A stretch of DNA of 64,000 nucleotides from NCBI GenBank assembly GCA_041395845.1, contig JAWKZS010000023.1, positions 1 to 64,000 on the forward strand, read 5' to 3'. A program made the translations under genes and the position numbers. Shown piece by piece: positions 9,108 to 20,767 of this stretch. Under the pieces are notes generated by a model that worked only from the letters and a program-made list of their open reading frames with translations, ran no database searches and was not told the DNA's origin. Origin of the DNA: Ch67 sp041395845 (GTDB lineage Bacteria; Pseudomonadota; Gammaproteobacteria; Pseudomonadales; Ketobacteraceae). Positions within the stretch are counted from its first letter, which is position 1. Each line of letters begins with the position of its first letter.

Positions 9108-11372
9108 ATGACGTCATCGGACACGACATCGTTTGAAAACGGTTTCAGCCTGCAGCAGCGCCGGCCGGAGCGTCGTGGCGCCCTGCTGATCAACATCCAG
9201 AGCCGGGTGCTGGCCAACCTGTCCGATCTCATCAAAGCCCTGTTCAACCACACCGACGACGCCTTTTTCGAACTGGCGGAAAACGCCCACAACAATAACG
9301 AGCAGAACCAGTTTTTCGAGGCCATGCGGGAACTGCGCCTGCACGCCCACGACGTGGACGCCCGCTTCCGCGAATTGATGGCTGCCGAATTCGACGCCCT
9401 GCAGAAAGGGGAACCACCCCAGCCGGCCACCAAACCGGCTGACAGCGGACTCAGTCTGGTGGACAAGGACAAGGTCGAAATCGATGTCGCCGTGGGCAAC
9501 ATGCGCGCCAAGCTGCGCGCACTGTATCCCGACCTGCTGCTGCACCTGAGCCAGCGCCTGAACGAATACCTGAGCATCGACTGGCTCAACGAAGCCACCA
9601 ATCCCCTCGGTCCGGAAAAACTCGTCAGCCATTTCGTCGACGCCGCCGAACGCCTGCAGGTACCGCTCAAGGTACGGCTGATGGTGTACAAGTATTTCGA
9701 ACGTCACGTGATCGAAAACCTGCGAATCACCCTGGAAGAAGCCAACAAGATTCTGATCGATGCCGGCATCCTGCCCCATGTGCGGATGCCGCAGACGCGC
9801 AAACAGCCGGCCGGCAACGGGCAGCGCAAACCTGTCGACAGCATGACACCTGCAACACCCCTGCCCGCCGACCTGCCGCTGGAAGAAGCCGCCACCTACA
9901 CCATCAGCTTCCCGCAGCTGCAGGCGGTGATGGCCAATTTCTACAACAGCAGCCTCAATCACCGCCTGTTCTCGGTGCAGCCGGGCCAGGGCGGCCGCGA
10001 GCTTGACGACAACGCGCTGTTTTCGGTCCTCAACCGGCTGCAGGATGCGCAGGCCCACTCCGCCGCCGATGAAGATCCCCACGGTCAGGTGGATCATCTG
10101 GACGTGCGTCTGCTGCTGGAACACCAGATTGCCCATATCGCCCGTGAAACCGGTGCGCGCAAGCTGCGCCAGGCCGACGACGATGTGATCAATCTGGTGA
10201 GCATGGTGTTCGAATTCATCCTGGATGATCGCAACATGCCGCCGGACATTTCCCTGCTGCTGGGGCGGTTGCAGATTCCGGTGATCAAGATTGCGCTCAA
10301 GAACAAGAAATTCTTCAGCGACGCCGAGCATCCGGTGCGGCGGCTGCTCAAGCTGCTGTCCCAGGCGGCCATCGGCTGGGAACAGGAATCCCTGCTGCAA
10401 CGGGATATCCTGCTGGAAGAATTGCGCCACGTAGTACAGCGCATCCTCAACGAATTCACCGGCGACAACCTGGAGCTGTTCAGCGAACTGGAACAGAAGT
10501 TCGGTGCCTTCATCGCCGACGAAGCGCGCCGCGCCGAGCTGGTGGAAAAGCGCGTACTGCAGTCCGCCGAAGGCCAGGCCAAGATGGAGCAGGCCCGTCG
10601 CGTCATCAACCAGCTGATCAACGACCGCATGCAGGGCAAAACGTTGCCGGCGGTGGTGATCGACATGGTGGATGGCCCCTGGCGCATCCTGATGCTGCAG
10701 ATCCTGCTGCGTACCGGGCGCGATTCCGATCAGTGGCGGGACTGCCTGCAGACCGTTGACGATCTGATCTGGAGCATCCAGCCGGCCAATGCCGCCGCTG
10801 ACCGCGAGCGCTGGATCAAACTGATTCCGCTACTGCTCAAGCGCATCTGCAGCGGGCTGGAAAGCATCCAGCATCCCGGTCTCGAGGTGGAAAAATTCCT
10901 GTCCGCGCTGTGGGAAATCCACGGCCAGATCCTGCAGAACCCGCCCGACCAGCCGCTGCCCAACAGCCGCACCGTGGATCATGTACTGGCCGACCCCCTG
11001 TCGCCGCGCCAGAGCGCCATCGAGCGCCAGCGGCAAAAACTGGCCCAACGCAACATCCAGTTCGACCCGGATGCCCCGGCCAATGCAGATCTCAAGCGTC
11101 GCATCCAGAGTATGCCGCTGGGACAGTGGGTGGAAATCATTGGCGAGGACGGCAAGACCCGCCGCTGCAAGCTGGCGTTCCGCTCCACCGATTCGGACAT
11201 GTATATCTTCGTCAACCGCCGCGGCCACAAGGCACTGGAAACCGATCTGGCCAGCATCGTGCGGATGATTCACATGGATGAATTCCGCCTGCTGCAGAGC
11301 GGTTCGTTCTGGGATCGCGCCCTCAGCGCCGTGATGGGCCGGATGAGCAAGGTGGAACCGGCCAAGGCCTGA
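9108..11372 (+). CDS. DUF1631 family protein
   Basis: A 754-residue soluble, largely helical protein that matches the DUF1631 family of gammaproteobacteria (N-terminus LINIQSRVLANLSDLIKALF, then a long middle with IARETGARKLRQADDDVINLVSMVFEFIL). The C-terminal 100 residues, from about WVEIIGEDGKTRRCKLAF, look like a PilZ-type beta-barrel, but no clear RxxxR c-di-GMP motif is seen. The molecular role is not established. ATG 9108 has a GGAG 10 bp upstream; the frame stays open to a GTG at 9066 that has none. It stands alone, preceded by an AT-rich 189-bp leader. Confidence 0.8.
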   Translation: MTSSDTTSFENGFSLQQRRPERRGALLINIQSRVLANLSDLIKALFNHTDDAFFELAENAHNNNEQNQFFEAMRELRLHAHDVDARFRELMAAEFDALQKGEPPQPATKPADSGLSLVDKDKVEIDVAVGNMRAKLRALYPDLLLHLSQRLNEYLSIDWLNEATNPLGPEKLVSHFVDAAERLQVPLKVRLMVYKYFERHVIENLRITLEEANKILIDAGILPHVRMPQTRKQPAGNGQRKPVDSMTPATPLPADLPLEEAATYTISFPQLQAVMANFYNSSLNHRLFSVQPGQGGRELDDNALFSVLNRLQDAQAHSAADEDPHGQVDHLDVRLLLEHQIAHIARETGARKLRQADDDVINLVSMVFEFILDDRNMPPDISLLLGRLQIPVIKIALKNKKFFSDAEHPVRRLLKLLSQAAIGWEQESLLQRDILLEELRHVVQRILNEFTGDNLELFSELEQKFGAFIADEARRAELVEKRVLQSAEGQAKMEQARRVINQLINDRMQGKTLPAVVIDMVDGPWRILMLQILLRTGRDSDQWRDCLQTVDDLIWSIQPANAAADRERWIKLIPLLLKRICSGLESIQHPGLEVEKFLSALWEIHGQILQNPPDQPLPNSRTVDHVLADPLSPRQSAIERQRQKLAQRNIQFDPDAPANADLKRRIQSMPLGQWVEIIGEDGKTRRCKLAFRSTDSDMYIFVNRRGHKALETDLASIVRMIHMDEFRLLQSGSFWDRALSAVMGRMSKVEPAKA

Positions 11373-11381
11373 GCTGCCGGC

Positions 11382-12131
11382 TCAGACACCCTGACGTACT
11401 GCGAGCTTTTCGCGCATGGCAAGTTCAATACCGCGGATCTGATGGCCGACCAGTTCCGGGTCCAGATCCACCGCCGGCAACACTTCGACAGTAGCCTTCA
11501 GGCGCCGGTGGCCCAGCAACTGCCACAGATGGCTGCCAAACCCCACATCCCCCACAAACGGCAGCGGATTCACGTCCCCTTCGGCCGAATAATGGATAAA
11601 CAGCGGACACACCCGCACCGGCATGGCTTCGCAGACCTTGAACAGCTTCTTGTGAAAGCGGCGCACCTTGCTGCCATCGGTGGTGGTGCCTTCGGGAAAG
11701 AACAGCACGGACAGATTGCGGTTCAGATGGCCCGCCATGGCTTCCATGACATGATCGGTGTCACCAGAGCCGCGATAAATGAACAGGGTACCGATGCGCG
11801 CAGCCAGCGGGCCCACCAGCGGCCAATCCTTCACCTCGGCCTTGGACAGGAAATTCACCGGCGTCAGCGCCCCGATCAGGGGGATATCCACCCAGGAAAT
11901 ATGATTGGCGATCATGATCACCGCGCCCTCACGCTCGTGGGGCAGTTCACCGATCACCTCGACATCCACACCCAGGATCTGCAACAGACGGCCATACCAG
12001 TCCTGCACGGTAGACCGCACCCGGGGATGAAACGGTTCGCGGTGACCGCCTGCCCGTTTCAGCTGCCCAACCCCACGTAGCAGGTGCAACACCATGTGCA
12101 GGCCACGCCAGACTTTTTGCAATACGTTCAT
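11382..12131 (-). CDS. 1-acyl-glycerol-3-phosphate acyltransferase (PlsC family)
   Basis: A 249-residue membrane-associated acyltransferase. Motif I, NHISWVD (HX4D), is the catalytic pair; FFPEGTTTDG is motif III and LFIYRG is motif II. It transfers an acyl chain to lysophosphatidic acid or a related lysolipid. ATG 12131 has GGGAG 8 bp upstream; an upstream open extension to 12239 lacks that. Convergent with the DUF1631 gene (9 bp apart) and divergent from the Lon-like protease. Many genomes hold several PlsC paralogues, so it may be the secondary one (OlsA-like). Confidence 0.88.
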   Translation of the reverse strand: MNVLQKVWRGLHMVLHLLRGVGQLKRAGGHREPFHPRVRSTVQDWYGRLLQILGVDVEVIGELPHEREGAVIMIANHISWVDIPLIGALTPVNFLSKAEVKDWPLVGPLAARIGTLFIYRGSGDTDHVMEAMAGHLNRNLSVLFFPEGTTTDGSKVRRFHKKLFKVCEAMPVRVCPLFIHYSAEGDVNPLPFVGDVGFGSHLWQLLGHRRLKATVEVLPAVDLDPELVGHQIRGIELAMREKLAVRQGV

Positions 12132-12268
12132 GCGGATACTCCCATGCAGGCGGGGAATGATTACCCAGGGGCTGCGGCGGATCAAGGCCTTTGACGCACG
12201 TCGGGTTTTGCCGCACCTTAACAGGGATAATAACCACAACTGCCGTTCAACCGCCCCTTGGACCCGTC

Positions 12269-14734
<2,466 letters not shown>

Positions 14735-15035
14735 TCAACCAATATTGACTCGTTCACTCGTCACGGTCATACACCAACACTGCGCTGGCGTTTTCTTAAG
14801 GTTTTCTTAAGACTTTTCACATCCTATTCCATGCGTAATTTTCCCGCGCAACGCCCGGAATTGCGCGCCGTCAATTTCCCGTAATGTTTCTCAAAACCCT
14901 GGTCTGCGCCAGGCAAGCTTGTTGACGTGCGTCAACTCCGCACCGGTCGGTTATCTCAGAATAAATACAACAGGGTAGCTCTAGATTGACCAACATGCCT
15001 CATACCCTGATCACGTGAAGACAATGGAGCGAACC
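14735..15035. other. 301-bp intergenic leader with regulatory signals
   Basis: No gene fits here. It holds a PmrA/QseB-type direct repeat (14795-14811), a GTTGAC-GTGC-GTCAAC inverted repeat (14921-14936) and the short hairpin CCTGGTCTGCGCCAGG (14899-14914). The length of leader after the box suggests a long 5' UTR or a second promoter near 15000. Confidence 0.5.
14795..14811 (+). promoter_or_regulatory. PmrA/QseB-type box
   Basis: CTTAAG-GTTTT-CTTAAG is an exact match to the published PmrA-type consensus of two YTTAAK hexamers spaced by 5 bp. The 11-bp period is visible as TTTTCTTAAGG followed by TTTTCTTAAGA. It lies 225 bp before the small exported-protein gene. OmpR-family regulators bind such direct repeats; the regulator itself is not in this window unless OmpR or a distant QseB does it. 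Confidence 0.65.
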
Positions 15036-15359
15036 ATGAAACGGACACCAACTCTCTTGACCGCCATTCTGCTTGCCAGCGTCGCTGCATCAGGCGTGTA
15101 CGCCAAAGACCAGGATCGCACACAGGACAGACTTCATACGCAAGATCACTTGCAGACACAGGATCGCCTGCAGACCCGCGACCAGCTGCAGGACCAGGAC
15201 CAGTTCGAAGGTGTGGAAAAACTGACCCGGCAAGAGCGCGAACAGTATCGTCAGCGTCTGCAGGAAGCGAAATCCAAGGAAGAACAGGAACGCATCCGCG
15301 CCGAGTATCGTGAACGGGTGCGGGAACGAACCTCACAGCCAGCTGAGACGGCCGAGTAA
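15036..15359 (+). CDS. small exported Gln/Asp/Arg-rich protein
   Basis: A 107-residue protein with a signal peptide (about 1-23, ending GVYA). A degenerate Q-D-[RQH]-L-Q-T repeat spans about 24-57 (QDRLHTQDHLQTQDRLQTRD). The C-terminal motif LTRQEREQYRQRLQEAKSKE and the following ERIRAEYRERV resemble a family of short periplasmic proteins often found beside PmrAB/QseBC systems (recalled, not searched). Function unknown; the charged helix could bind metal or membrane. ATG 15036 is preceded by GGAG at 6 bp; two upstream in-frame starts (15015, 15024) lack this. Confidence 0.7.
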   Translation: MKRTPTLLTAILLASVAASGVYAKDQDRTQDRLHTQDHLQTQDRLQTRDQLQDQDQFEGVEKLTRQEREQYRQRLQEAKSKEEQERIRAEYRERVRERTSQPAETAE

Positions 15360-15541
15360 GACAGGCAGCATCCAATCACCGCTTTTTATTCACTGTTTTC
15401 ATAACAGATCGAATCAACATCCTGATTGCATTCATTCGAAAATCCCGCCCGCGCCGTGGCGGTGCGGGAGCAGGATTGCGCATTGCATTTTTGTTGTAGC
15501 CACGGCACCAGACACTATCACTCTCCGGGGGATAATTTTGT

Positions 15542-18349
15542 ATGTCCAGAACACGCACGTTTAACCAGGCCAGCGCCAAACCCTTTGGCTATCTGGCCGC
15601 ATCAACCGCACTTTCCCTGTTACTCAGCGCCTGCGGCGGCGACAGCTCATCGAGCTGGACCGATTTCACCGAAGATTCGGATGACGTCGTAGCGCCCAGA
15701 ATCATCGAAGCCAACATCACCACACTGGCCGCACAGATCGGTGGTGCCACCCAGGACGCCAAAGCCTACAACGATGGCACCAGTGACTGGGCGCTCTACA
15801 CCATGGCCAACCGCTTTGCCGCCACACCGCTGGCCACCACGAAAGGTGCGGTTACTGAATTGTCGGTGCCCGGCTTCATCCAGCACATTACCGTGCTGCA
15901 GGGTTATGGCGGCCGCAATTACGCCCTGCTGTCGATGGGCAGCAAAGGCATCGGCATTGTCGATATCACCGATCCGGCGGCCATGACCTATGTCCGCACC
16001 ATGACCGTGAATTACATGACGCCCGAATACACGTATTCCGACGGTGGCGGCACCATTTTCACCGAGGCAGCCTCGGTCGAACCGCATACAAACGGCCACG
16101 TCAATGATGTGCTGGTGGATGACAACGGCACGCCCGCCGATACGGCTGACGATCAGCTGTATATCGCCAACAGCAGCTATGGCGTTCAGAAAACCAGCCT
16201 TGCCAATCTGATGAATGCGGCCGCCGACGGTGTGCTCACCATCGATGGCACGCAGCTGTGGACGCTGAAGTATGCGGGCGAAGGCGCATGGGGTGGCCCG
16301 CTCAGCCTGACCATGCACGGCGGCAGACTGTATGTTGCCCTTGGCTTTCTGGGTATCGGCATCTACAACCCGACGGACCTGACCAAGCTCGGCAGCTATA
16401 ACCTGTACACCGATTGCGATAACAGTGCGCAGGAAGACTGGTTTGGTTATCCAGAACGGAAAATTTCCTGCCCGGATTCTGGCGACGCTGATCTGGTGGT
16501 GGCGCCCCCGATGGATGGCGTCAATGCGGTGGATGCCGATGGCATGCCCAGCTATGTTCAGGCCGCCCACGAACTGGGTAACAAGAACAGCCTGACCTGG
16601 TATCCCTGGGCCGAGTTCGATCGCTACGGCAAGTACTACTACAACGCCCGCGCCATGGACATCGTGGATCTGCCCGGTCGCACTGTCGCCTACATTGCCT
16701 ACAGTCTGGGTGGCCTGGTGGCCGTGGATGTCACCAATCCGGCTGCGCCAGCCTATGAGGGCTATGTTCCTGCAGTACCGGCCCATGGTCCGGATGAGCC
16801 ATCCACCAACGTGGACAAGCGTGGCATTCTGTCGCATTCCGGTTCCGGCATGCTGAAAGAAGCCGGCGTAGTATCGGTGCAGGTGGTACCCGAAGCTGGT
16901 AATCCAACCCAATATCGCGCCTATTACACGGATCACTTCGCTGGCCTGGTGGTCGCCAGCGGTGCCCATGCGCCGGCCACGCAATGGCGCAATGGCGCCG
17001 GCAACTTCGATAACGACACCAACAACCGCGTGTTCTGGCCGGATTACGAGTTCGTCACGTCCTATGACATGACACCGGTGGTGGTCGGCGATGAATCCAT
17101 TCCTGCGTTCCTGGTGGCCGATGGCAGTGGCAATTATCCAGCCCCGGTCATGCTGGCAACCGGCGAGATCAATGGCCACGGCGGCGCACTGGTACTGACA
17201 GCCAATGGCAATCACGCTGCCGCTGGTCAGGTCGATGCCATCCAGTCCTCCGGTGCGGGTGGCTTGAGCTTTGTGGATTTTGTTGATCTGACCTCACCGA
17301 ACATTGCACTCACCAGTCGTTTCACCGTTCCTGTAAATATGGTGAGTACGGATGAGATTGGCGCTTACATTGACGGTACCGCTGGACAACCGATTGCCAT
17401 CGGTCATACCGAAGGCGTCACTGTATCGGGTGATTACCTGTACCTGGCAGACGGTCCGCACGGTGTTACTGTGTGGAATATTGCGGACGGTACAACAGCC
17501 ATCGATACACCCCATGTCGTCGCCAACACGTATCAAAGCGAATATCCCGAGAGTGGTATTGATGTCATTCCGACGCCCCATGCCTTCAAGGTGGGCTTTG
17601 GCAGCGATCCCAGTCAGGCCTATGTCATGAGCCAGAGCCTGGGCATGCGCCGGCTGGATCTGGCCAGCGTGCTGGACGGCACTGCCGAGGTGGGCGCGCC
17701 GGTATTGCTGAACGCCTTTGGCAGCGTATTCGAACACAGCATCGAAAACAGCGATGTCGACACGCTGAAAGTCACCGGACAAGACCATGCTTACGGCGTC
17801 ACCTTCTCGGGCCGCTATGCCATCGTTGCTGACGGTGACAATGGTCTGACCGTGTATGACACCACGGCGGATCCTGCTACCGGCGATCATGTGGTTGCCA
17901 ACATCGGTGATGCCGATGGTCAATCCGGCAAGCCACCGCTGGGACGTGCCGCCACCGTCAAACTGTGGACCAACAGTGCCACCGGCAGCACCTATGCTGT
18001 CATTGCCGCGGGCGCCTACGGGATTTCCGTGGTCGACATGACCGCGTTCCTCGCCAGTGGTGATCCGGCGGATCTGGGTCTCGACAAGCTGATCAAGACA
18101 TTCGAACCGCTCAAGGCTGACGATGACAACGCGTTTGGATCTGCCGATGGCAAGAGCGTCGACGTCCACATCGTCAACGACATCGCCTACTTCAGTTACG
18201 ACAGTTTTGGTCTGGTCGCGTATCACATGGCGGACCTGATCCGTCCGGCCACCGAAGAACGCCCTGCAGTTGTGCCTGATGGTCAGGACCCTGATGTGTG
18301 TGCAACCATTACCGATGTCACCAAGCTGAGTGAAAGCAGGGTGGCGTAG
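15542..18349 (+). CDS. LVIVD-repeat beta-propeller lipoprotein (main part, frameshifted at 3' end)
   Basis: A secreted lipoprotein: signal with lipobox LLSAC, Cys31 lipidated, then a Ser-rich linker. The body carries many LVIVD-type blades (YALLSMGSKGIGIVDITDP, AYIAYSLGGLVAVDVTNPA, LYLADGPHGVTVWNIADG, YAVIAAGAYGISVVDM), which together form beta-propellers at the cell surface or in the periplasm. Partner and ligand are unknown. SD GGGGGA precedes ATG 15542. The frame ends at TAG 18347, but the same repeat pattern continues in another frame to 18681; restoring one A in the run at 18333-18335 would join them. The adjacent outer-membrane barrel may belong with it. Confidence 0.8.
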   Translation: MSRTRTFNQASAKPFGYLAASTALSLLLSACGGDSSSSWTDFTEDSDDVVAPRIIEANITTLAAQIGGATQDAKAYNDGTSDWALYTMANRFAATPLATTKGAVTELSVPGFIQHITVLQGYGGRNYALLSMGSKGIGIVDITDPAAMTYVRTMTVNYMTPEYTYSDGGGTIFTEAASVEPHTNGHVNDVLVDDNGTPADTADDQLYIANSSYGVQKTSLANLMNAAADGVLTIDGTQLWTLKYAGEGAWGGPLSLTMHGGRLYVALGFLGIGIYNPTDLTKLGSYNLYTDCDNSAQEDWFGYPERKISCPDSGDADLVVAPPMDGVNAVDADGMPSYVQAAHELGNKNSLTWYPWAEFDRYGKYYYNARAMDIVDLPGRTVAYIAYSLGGLVAVDVTNPAAPAYEGYVPAVPAHGPDEPSTNVDKRGILSHSGSGMLKEAGVVSVQVVPEAGNPTQYRAYYTDHFAGLVVASGAHAPATQWRNGAGNFDNDTNNRVFWPDYEFVTSYDMTPVVVGDESIPAFLVADGSGNYPAPVMLATGEINGHGGALVLTANGNHAAAGQVDAIQSSGAGGLSFVDFVDLTSPNIALTSRFTVPVNMVSTDEIGAYIDGTAGQPIAIGHTEGVTVSGDYLYLADGPHGVTVWNIADGTTAIDTPHVVANTYQSEYPESGIDVIPTPHAFKVGFGSDPSQAYVMSQSLGMRRLDLASVLDGTAEVGAPVLLNAFGSVFEHSIENSDVDTLKVTGQDHAYGVTFSGRYAIVADGDNGLTVYDTTADPATGDHVVANIGDADGQSGKPPLGRAATVKLWTNSATGSTYAVIAAGAYGISVVDMTAFLASGDPADLGLDKLIKTFEPLKADDDNAFGSADGKSVDVHIVNDIAYFSYDSFGLVAYHMADLIRPATEERPAVVPDGQDPDVCATITDVTKLSESRVA

Positions 18350-18681
18350 GGGAATGTCGTCCAACCGCAGCAGGTCACTTCAAACTGCAGTTCCAGGCAG
18401 GCTATGAAGAAGTCGAAGGTGGTGCCCTGTACATGACAGCGCAATATTTCCCGACCCGTTACCGCGATGCCAACGGCGATCTGGTTACCCTGTTTGAACC
18501 ACGGCTGCTGTTCTACGTTGGCTACGGTGATGCCGGTGTGGTCAAACTGGACTGGAGCGATGTCGCCAATCCGCAACTGCTGGTTATCCGTGAAGTAGTG
18601 GGCGAAGCGGTAGGTACCGCGATCAACAATGGCCGTGTGTATGTCGCCGGGAATGCAGGCGGACTGAGTATTCTGAGATAG
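18334..18681 (+). pseudogene. C-terminal continuation of the LVIVD lipoprotein, out of frame
   Basis: From codon 18337 (CAG) this frame reads QGGVGECRPTAAGHFKLQF, then two more LVIVD blades (RLLFYVGYGDAGVVKLDW, GRVYVAGNAGGLSIL) and a stop at 18681. It plainly completes the upstream protein. A single base lost from the A run at 18333-18335 is the simplest cause. Read that way the join is SE-KQGG, and a cysteine pair (CATITDV and GEC) falls on both sides. It may be a real mutation or a sequencing error. Confidence 0.75.
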
Positions 18682-18701
18682 GCGACCGGGGGAATATCGA
18701 C

Positions 18702-19403
18702 ATGAAAAAGACAATCAAGTGGCTGATCGTACCCGTCGCAGCTTGTTGCGCCAGCACAGCATTCGCAACGGAAACGGGATTCTATGCCGGCCTCGGCGCC
18801 GGGGAATCGCACTACAAGAGCTGGGCATCCGCATCGGATGCCCGCAACCTGAACGAAGCCTACGGCGCCAGCATCGGAGTGGATGATTTCGACGGTATGG
18901 CCGGTTCCAGCACTGATCAGAGTGCCATTGGCTTCAAGGTATTCGCAGGCTATGCACTCAATCACTGGCTGGCAGTTGAAGCCAGCTATCTGGATGCAGG
19001 CGAAGTGGACGCTGGCAGTACCCGCACTGGCACCTTCTACGATCCGGTCGACAATTCACTGACCGGCACGGTGTCAGTCGGTGCATCGGCACAGACCACT
19101 GCCGCGATACTGGATGCCGTGGTGGGAATGCCGGTCGGCCAGATCGAAGTATTCGGCAAGGCTGGCGTGTACAGCGCACAAACCAAACTGAAACTGACCG
19201 GCACCAGCAGCATCATTGACGGTGACTATCGTTATTCCGATCGCACGGATGCCAGCGGCGGACATTACGGCATTGGCATCCGCTTTGCGGTAAAAGATGC
19301 GATTGGTTTTCGTGCCGAGTGGGAACGCCTGTACGGTGTTGAAGCCAATGATGCGAAGAGTGATGTTGATCTGCTTTCCGCCTCACTCACGTATCAGTTC
19401 TGA
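18702..19403 (+). CDS. Outer-membrane beta-barrel protein (OmpA/OmpW-like)
   Basis: A 233-residue protein with a signal peptide (about 1-22, ending AFA) and alternating hydrophobic strands ending in Phe (LLSASLTYQF), the signature for outer-membrane insertion by BAM. Typical features are GFYAGLGAGESHY at the first strand, KVFAGYALNHWLAVEASYLDAGE and IGIRFAVKDAIGFRAEWERLYGVEA. It fits the 8-stranded OMP_b-brl group (PF13505). It starts 20 bp after the propeller lipoprotein, so they are probably co-transcribed. Ligand unknown. Confidence 0.8.
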   Translation: MKKTIKWLIVPVAACCASTAFATETGFYAGLGAGESHYKSWASASDARNLNEAYGASIGVDDFDGMAGSSTDQSAIGFKVFAGYALNHWLAVEASYLDAGEVDAGSTRTGTFYDPVDNSLTGTVSVGASAQTTAAILDAVVGMPVGQIEVFGKAGVYSAQTKLKLTGTSSIIDGDYRYSDRTDASGGHYGIGIRFAVKDAIGFRAEWERLYGVEANDAKSDVDLLSASLTYQF

Positions 19404-19413
19404 CTGAAAGGCA

Positions 19414-19444
19414 GATGGATCAGGGTGCAACGCCCTGATCCATC
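19414..19444. terminator. bidirectional hairpin
   Basis: GATGGATCAGGG and CCCTGATCCATC form a perfect 12-bp stem with a 7-nt loop between the barrel gene (plus) and the last gene of the bufferin-type operon (minus). T runs are weak on both sides. Confidence 0.65.
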
Positions 19445-19470
19445 TTCACACAACCTTCCTTAACCGGCCA

Positions 19471-19674
19471 TTACTGATCAGCGCTATCGTCCGGCTGTTT
19501 CAGGCGCTGCCGGTAATCCTCCAGCAAGCCATCCAGTGCCCGGTCATTACGGGTAAAAGTACGGCATCGTTTGCAGATCATGCGATGAGCGGCCGCCTGC
19601 ATTTTCATACCACGCGACGCGTGCTCAAGCTGGCCCGAACTCAACATGAAAATATATTCACGACAGGTCATCAT
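19471..19674 (-). CDS. small zinc-finger (ZAS-like) anti-sigma candidate
   Basis: A 67-residue protein with HRMICKRC, the HxxxCxxC pattern of zinc-binding anti-sigma (ZAS/zf-HC2) domains, and a further Cys at position 4. There is no membrane helix, so it would be a cytoplasmic anti-sigma factor for the ECF sigma encoded just upstream. Its start overlaps the sigma stop by 4 bp (ATGA-type), supporting coupled synthesis. It is the last gene of the operon. The role is inferred from motif and position. Confidence 0.65.
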   Translation of the reverse strand: MMTCREYIFMLSSGQLEHASRGMKMQAAAHRMICKRCRTFTRNDRALDGLLEDYRQRLKQPDDSADQ

Positions 19675-20240
19675 GCCAGGGTACCTCCGCCAAACCAGCG
19701 TTCATTCAGACACAGGTGAATCTGCTTGCGGGCACGACTGAGGGACTGCCAGTAATCCGTTTTGCTGATGGACAAGGTGCCACAGATTTCCTCGGCATCA
19801 CATTCCAGAAATTCTTTCATGCTGAACACCCGGGCCGGCTTGTGCGGCAGATGATTGACGCAGATATCCAGCACCTGGAAAAACTGTTCGCTTTCGGTGC
19901 TGCTTTCCGGCGTATGCCAGGCGGACGGCGCCACGCCACCCAGCCAATGACCACTCTGATCAAACAGCAAGGCATCCAGGTCTTCCTGTTCAACATCATG
20001 GGTCTGGGTGGGTGCACGATACCGCTGCCGCAGGCGGTCCATGACTTTGTTGCGCAGGATGCCGAACAGATAGCGGCGCGGTTCCACTGCCGCCAGGGTC
20101 GCGCGATCAGCACTCAACACGGCGGCAAAGGTTTCCTGCACAACATCTTCGGCATCGTCGACCGAGGACAGGTGCAGATAGGCAAAGCGCACCATCGACG
20201 CACGCCATTGTTCCACCCACTGCGCAACCACTGCCTGCAT
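19671..20240 (-). CDS. ECF sigma factor (sigma-70 family)
   Basis: A 189-residue RNA polymerase sigma factor. Region 2 spans about 8-75 (RFAYLHLSSVDDAEDVVQETF, then YLFGILRNKVMDRLR) and region 4 about 120-180 (FSMKEFLECDAEEICGTLSISKTDYWQSLSRARKQI). ECF factors with a DUF692/DUF2063/DoxX set are known from proteobacterial bufferin-type operons, where they drive the operon under metal or redox stress. It lies 41 bp after doxX on the same strand and overlaps the anti-sigma candidate. Autoregulation of the operon is likely but not shown. Confidence 0.88.
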   Translation of the reverse strand: MQAVVAQWVEQWRASMVRFAYLHLSSVDDAEDVVQETFAAVLSADRATLAAVEPRRYLFGILRNKVMDRLRQRYRAPTQTHDVEQEDLDALLFDQSGHWLGGVAPSAWHTPESSTESEQFFQVLDICVNHLPHKPARVFSMKEFLECDAEEICGTLSISKTDYWQSLSRARKQIHLCLNERWFGGGTLA

Positions 20241-20281
20241 ACCTGAAATCCCTCGCGCCCCAAGTCACATCCATCCCATCA

Positions 20282-20767
20282 CTATACTGTAGGCGCTTGC
20301 AAGCGCCGCTGCCAGAGTTGGTCAATGGACCAGCGCCCCATACCGGTTGCCAGCAGCGTGAACAGCATGACCGCCATCATCAGTGGCACTTTGAATCCCA
20401 GGCCATCTTCGCTTTCGATCTGATCCCAACCTGCCAGCCCCAGATCAAAGTGCACGCTGCACACTGCCACCCAGGTAATGAACAGCAGGCCGGCCGGCGC
20501 CACGATACCCAACCATCCCAGCGCCAACAGTAACGCCAGTATTATTTCACCGCCACCCGCCAGCACCCAGTTGAGATCCGCGGGCAACAGGCTGACCGGG
20601 AACGGAAACGGCAAACCGGCAAACCATTCCGGCGCGGTCAAACCGGATGACAGCTTGCGGTACCCCGCCAGCATGAATTCCTGCGCCAGCCAGAGTCGCA
20701 GCAGCAGCAGGCCGGCAGGCTGCGCGACATCACGCACTTTGTTGTTCAAGGAAAACCAGAAATGCAT
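20282..20767 (-). CDS. DoxX family membrane protein
   Basis: A 161-residue inner-membrane protein with four hydrophobic helices (PAGLLLLRLWLAQEFMLAGY, VLAGGGEIILALLLALGW, IVAPAGLLFITWVAVCSV, MMAVMLFTLLATGM). It is the DoxX type that accompanies DUF692/DUF2063 genes (HvfX or BufD-like). The biochemical role is not settled; it is suggested to handle redox or quinone chemistry for the operon. Its start overlaps the DUF2063 gene by 38 bp on the same strand. Confidence 0.82.
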   Translation of the reverse strand: MHFWFSLNNKVRDVAQPAGLLLLRLWLAQEFMLAGYRKLSSGLTAPEWFAGLPFPFPVSLLPADLNWVLAGGGEIILALLLALGWLGIVAPAGLLFITWVAVCSVHFDLGLAGWDQIESEDGLGFKVPLMMAVMLFTLLATGMGRWSIDQLWQRRLQAPTV

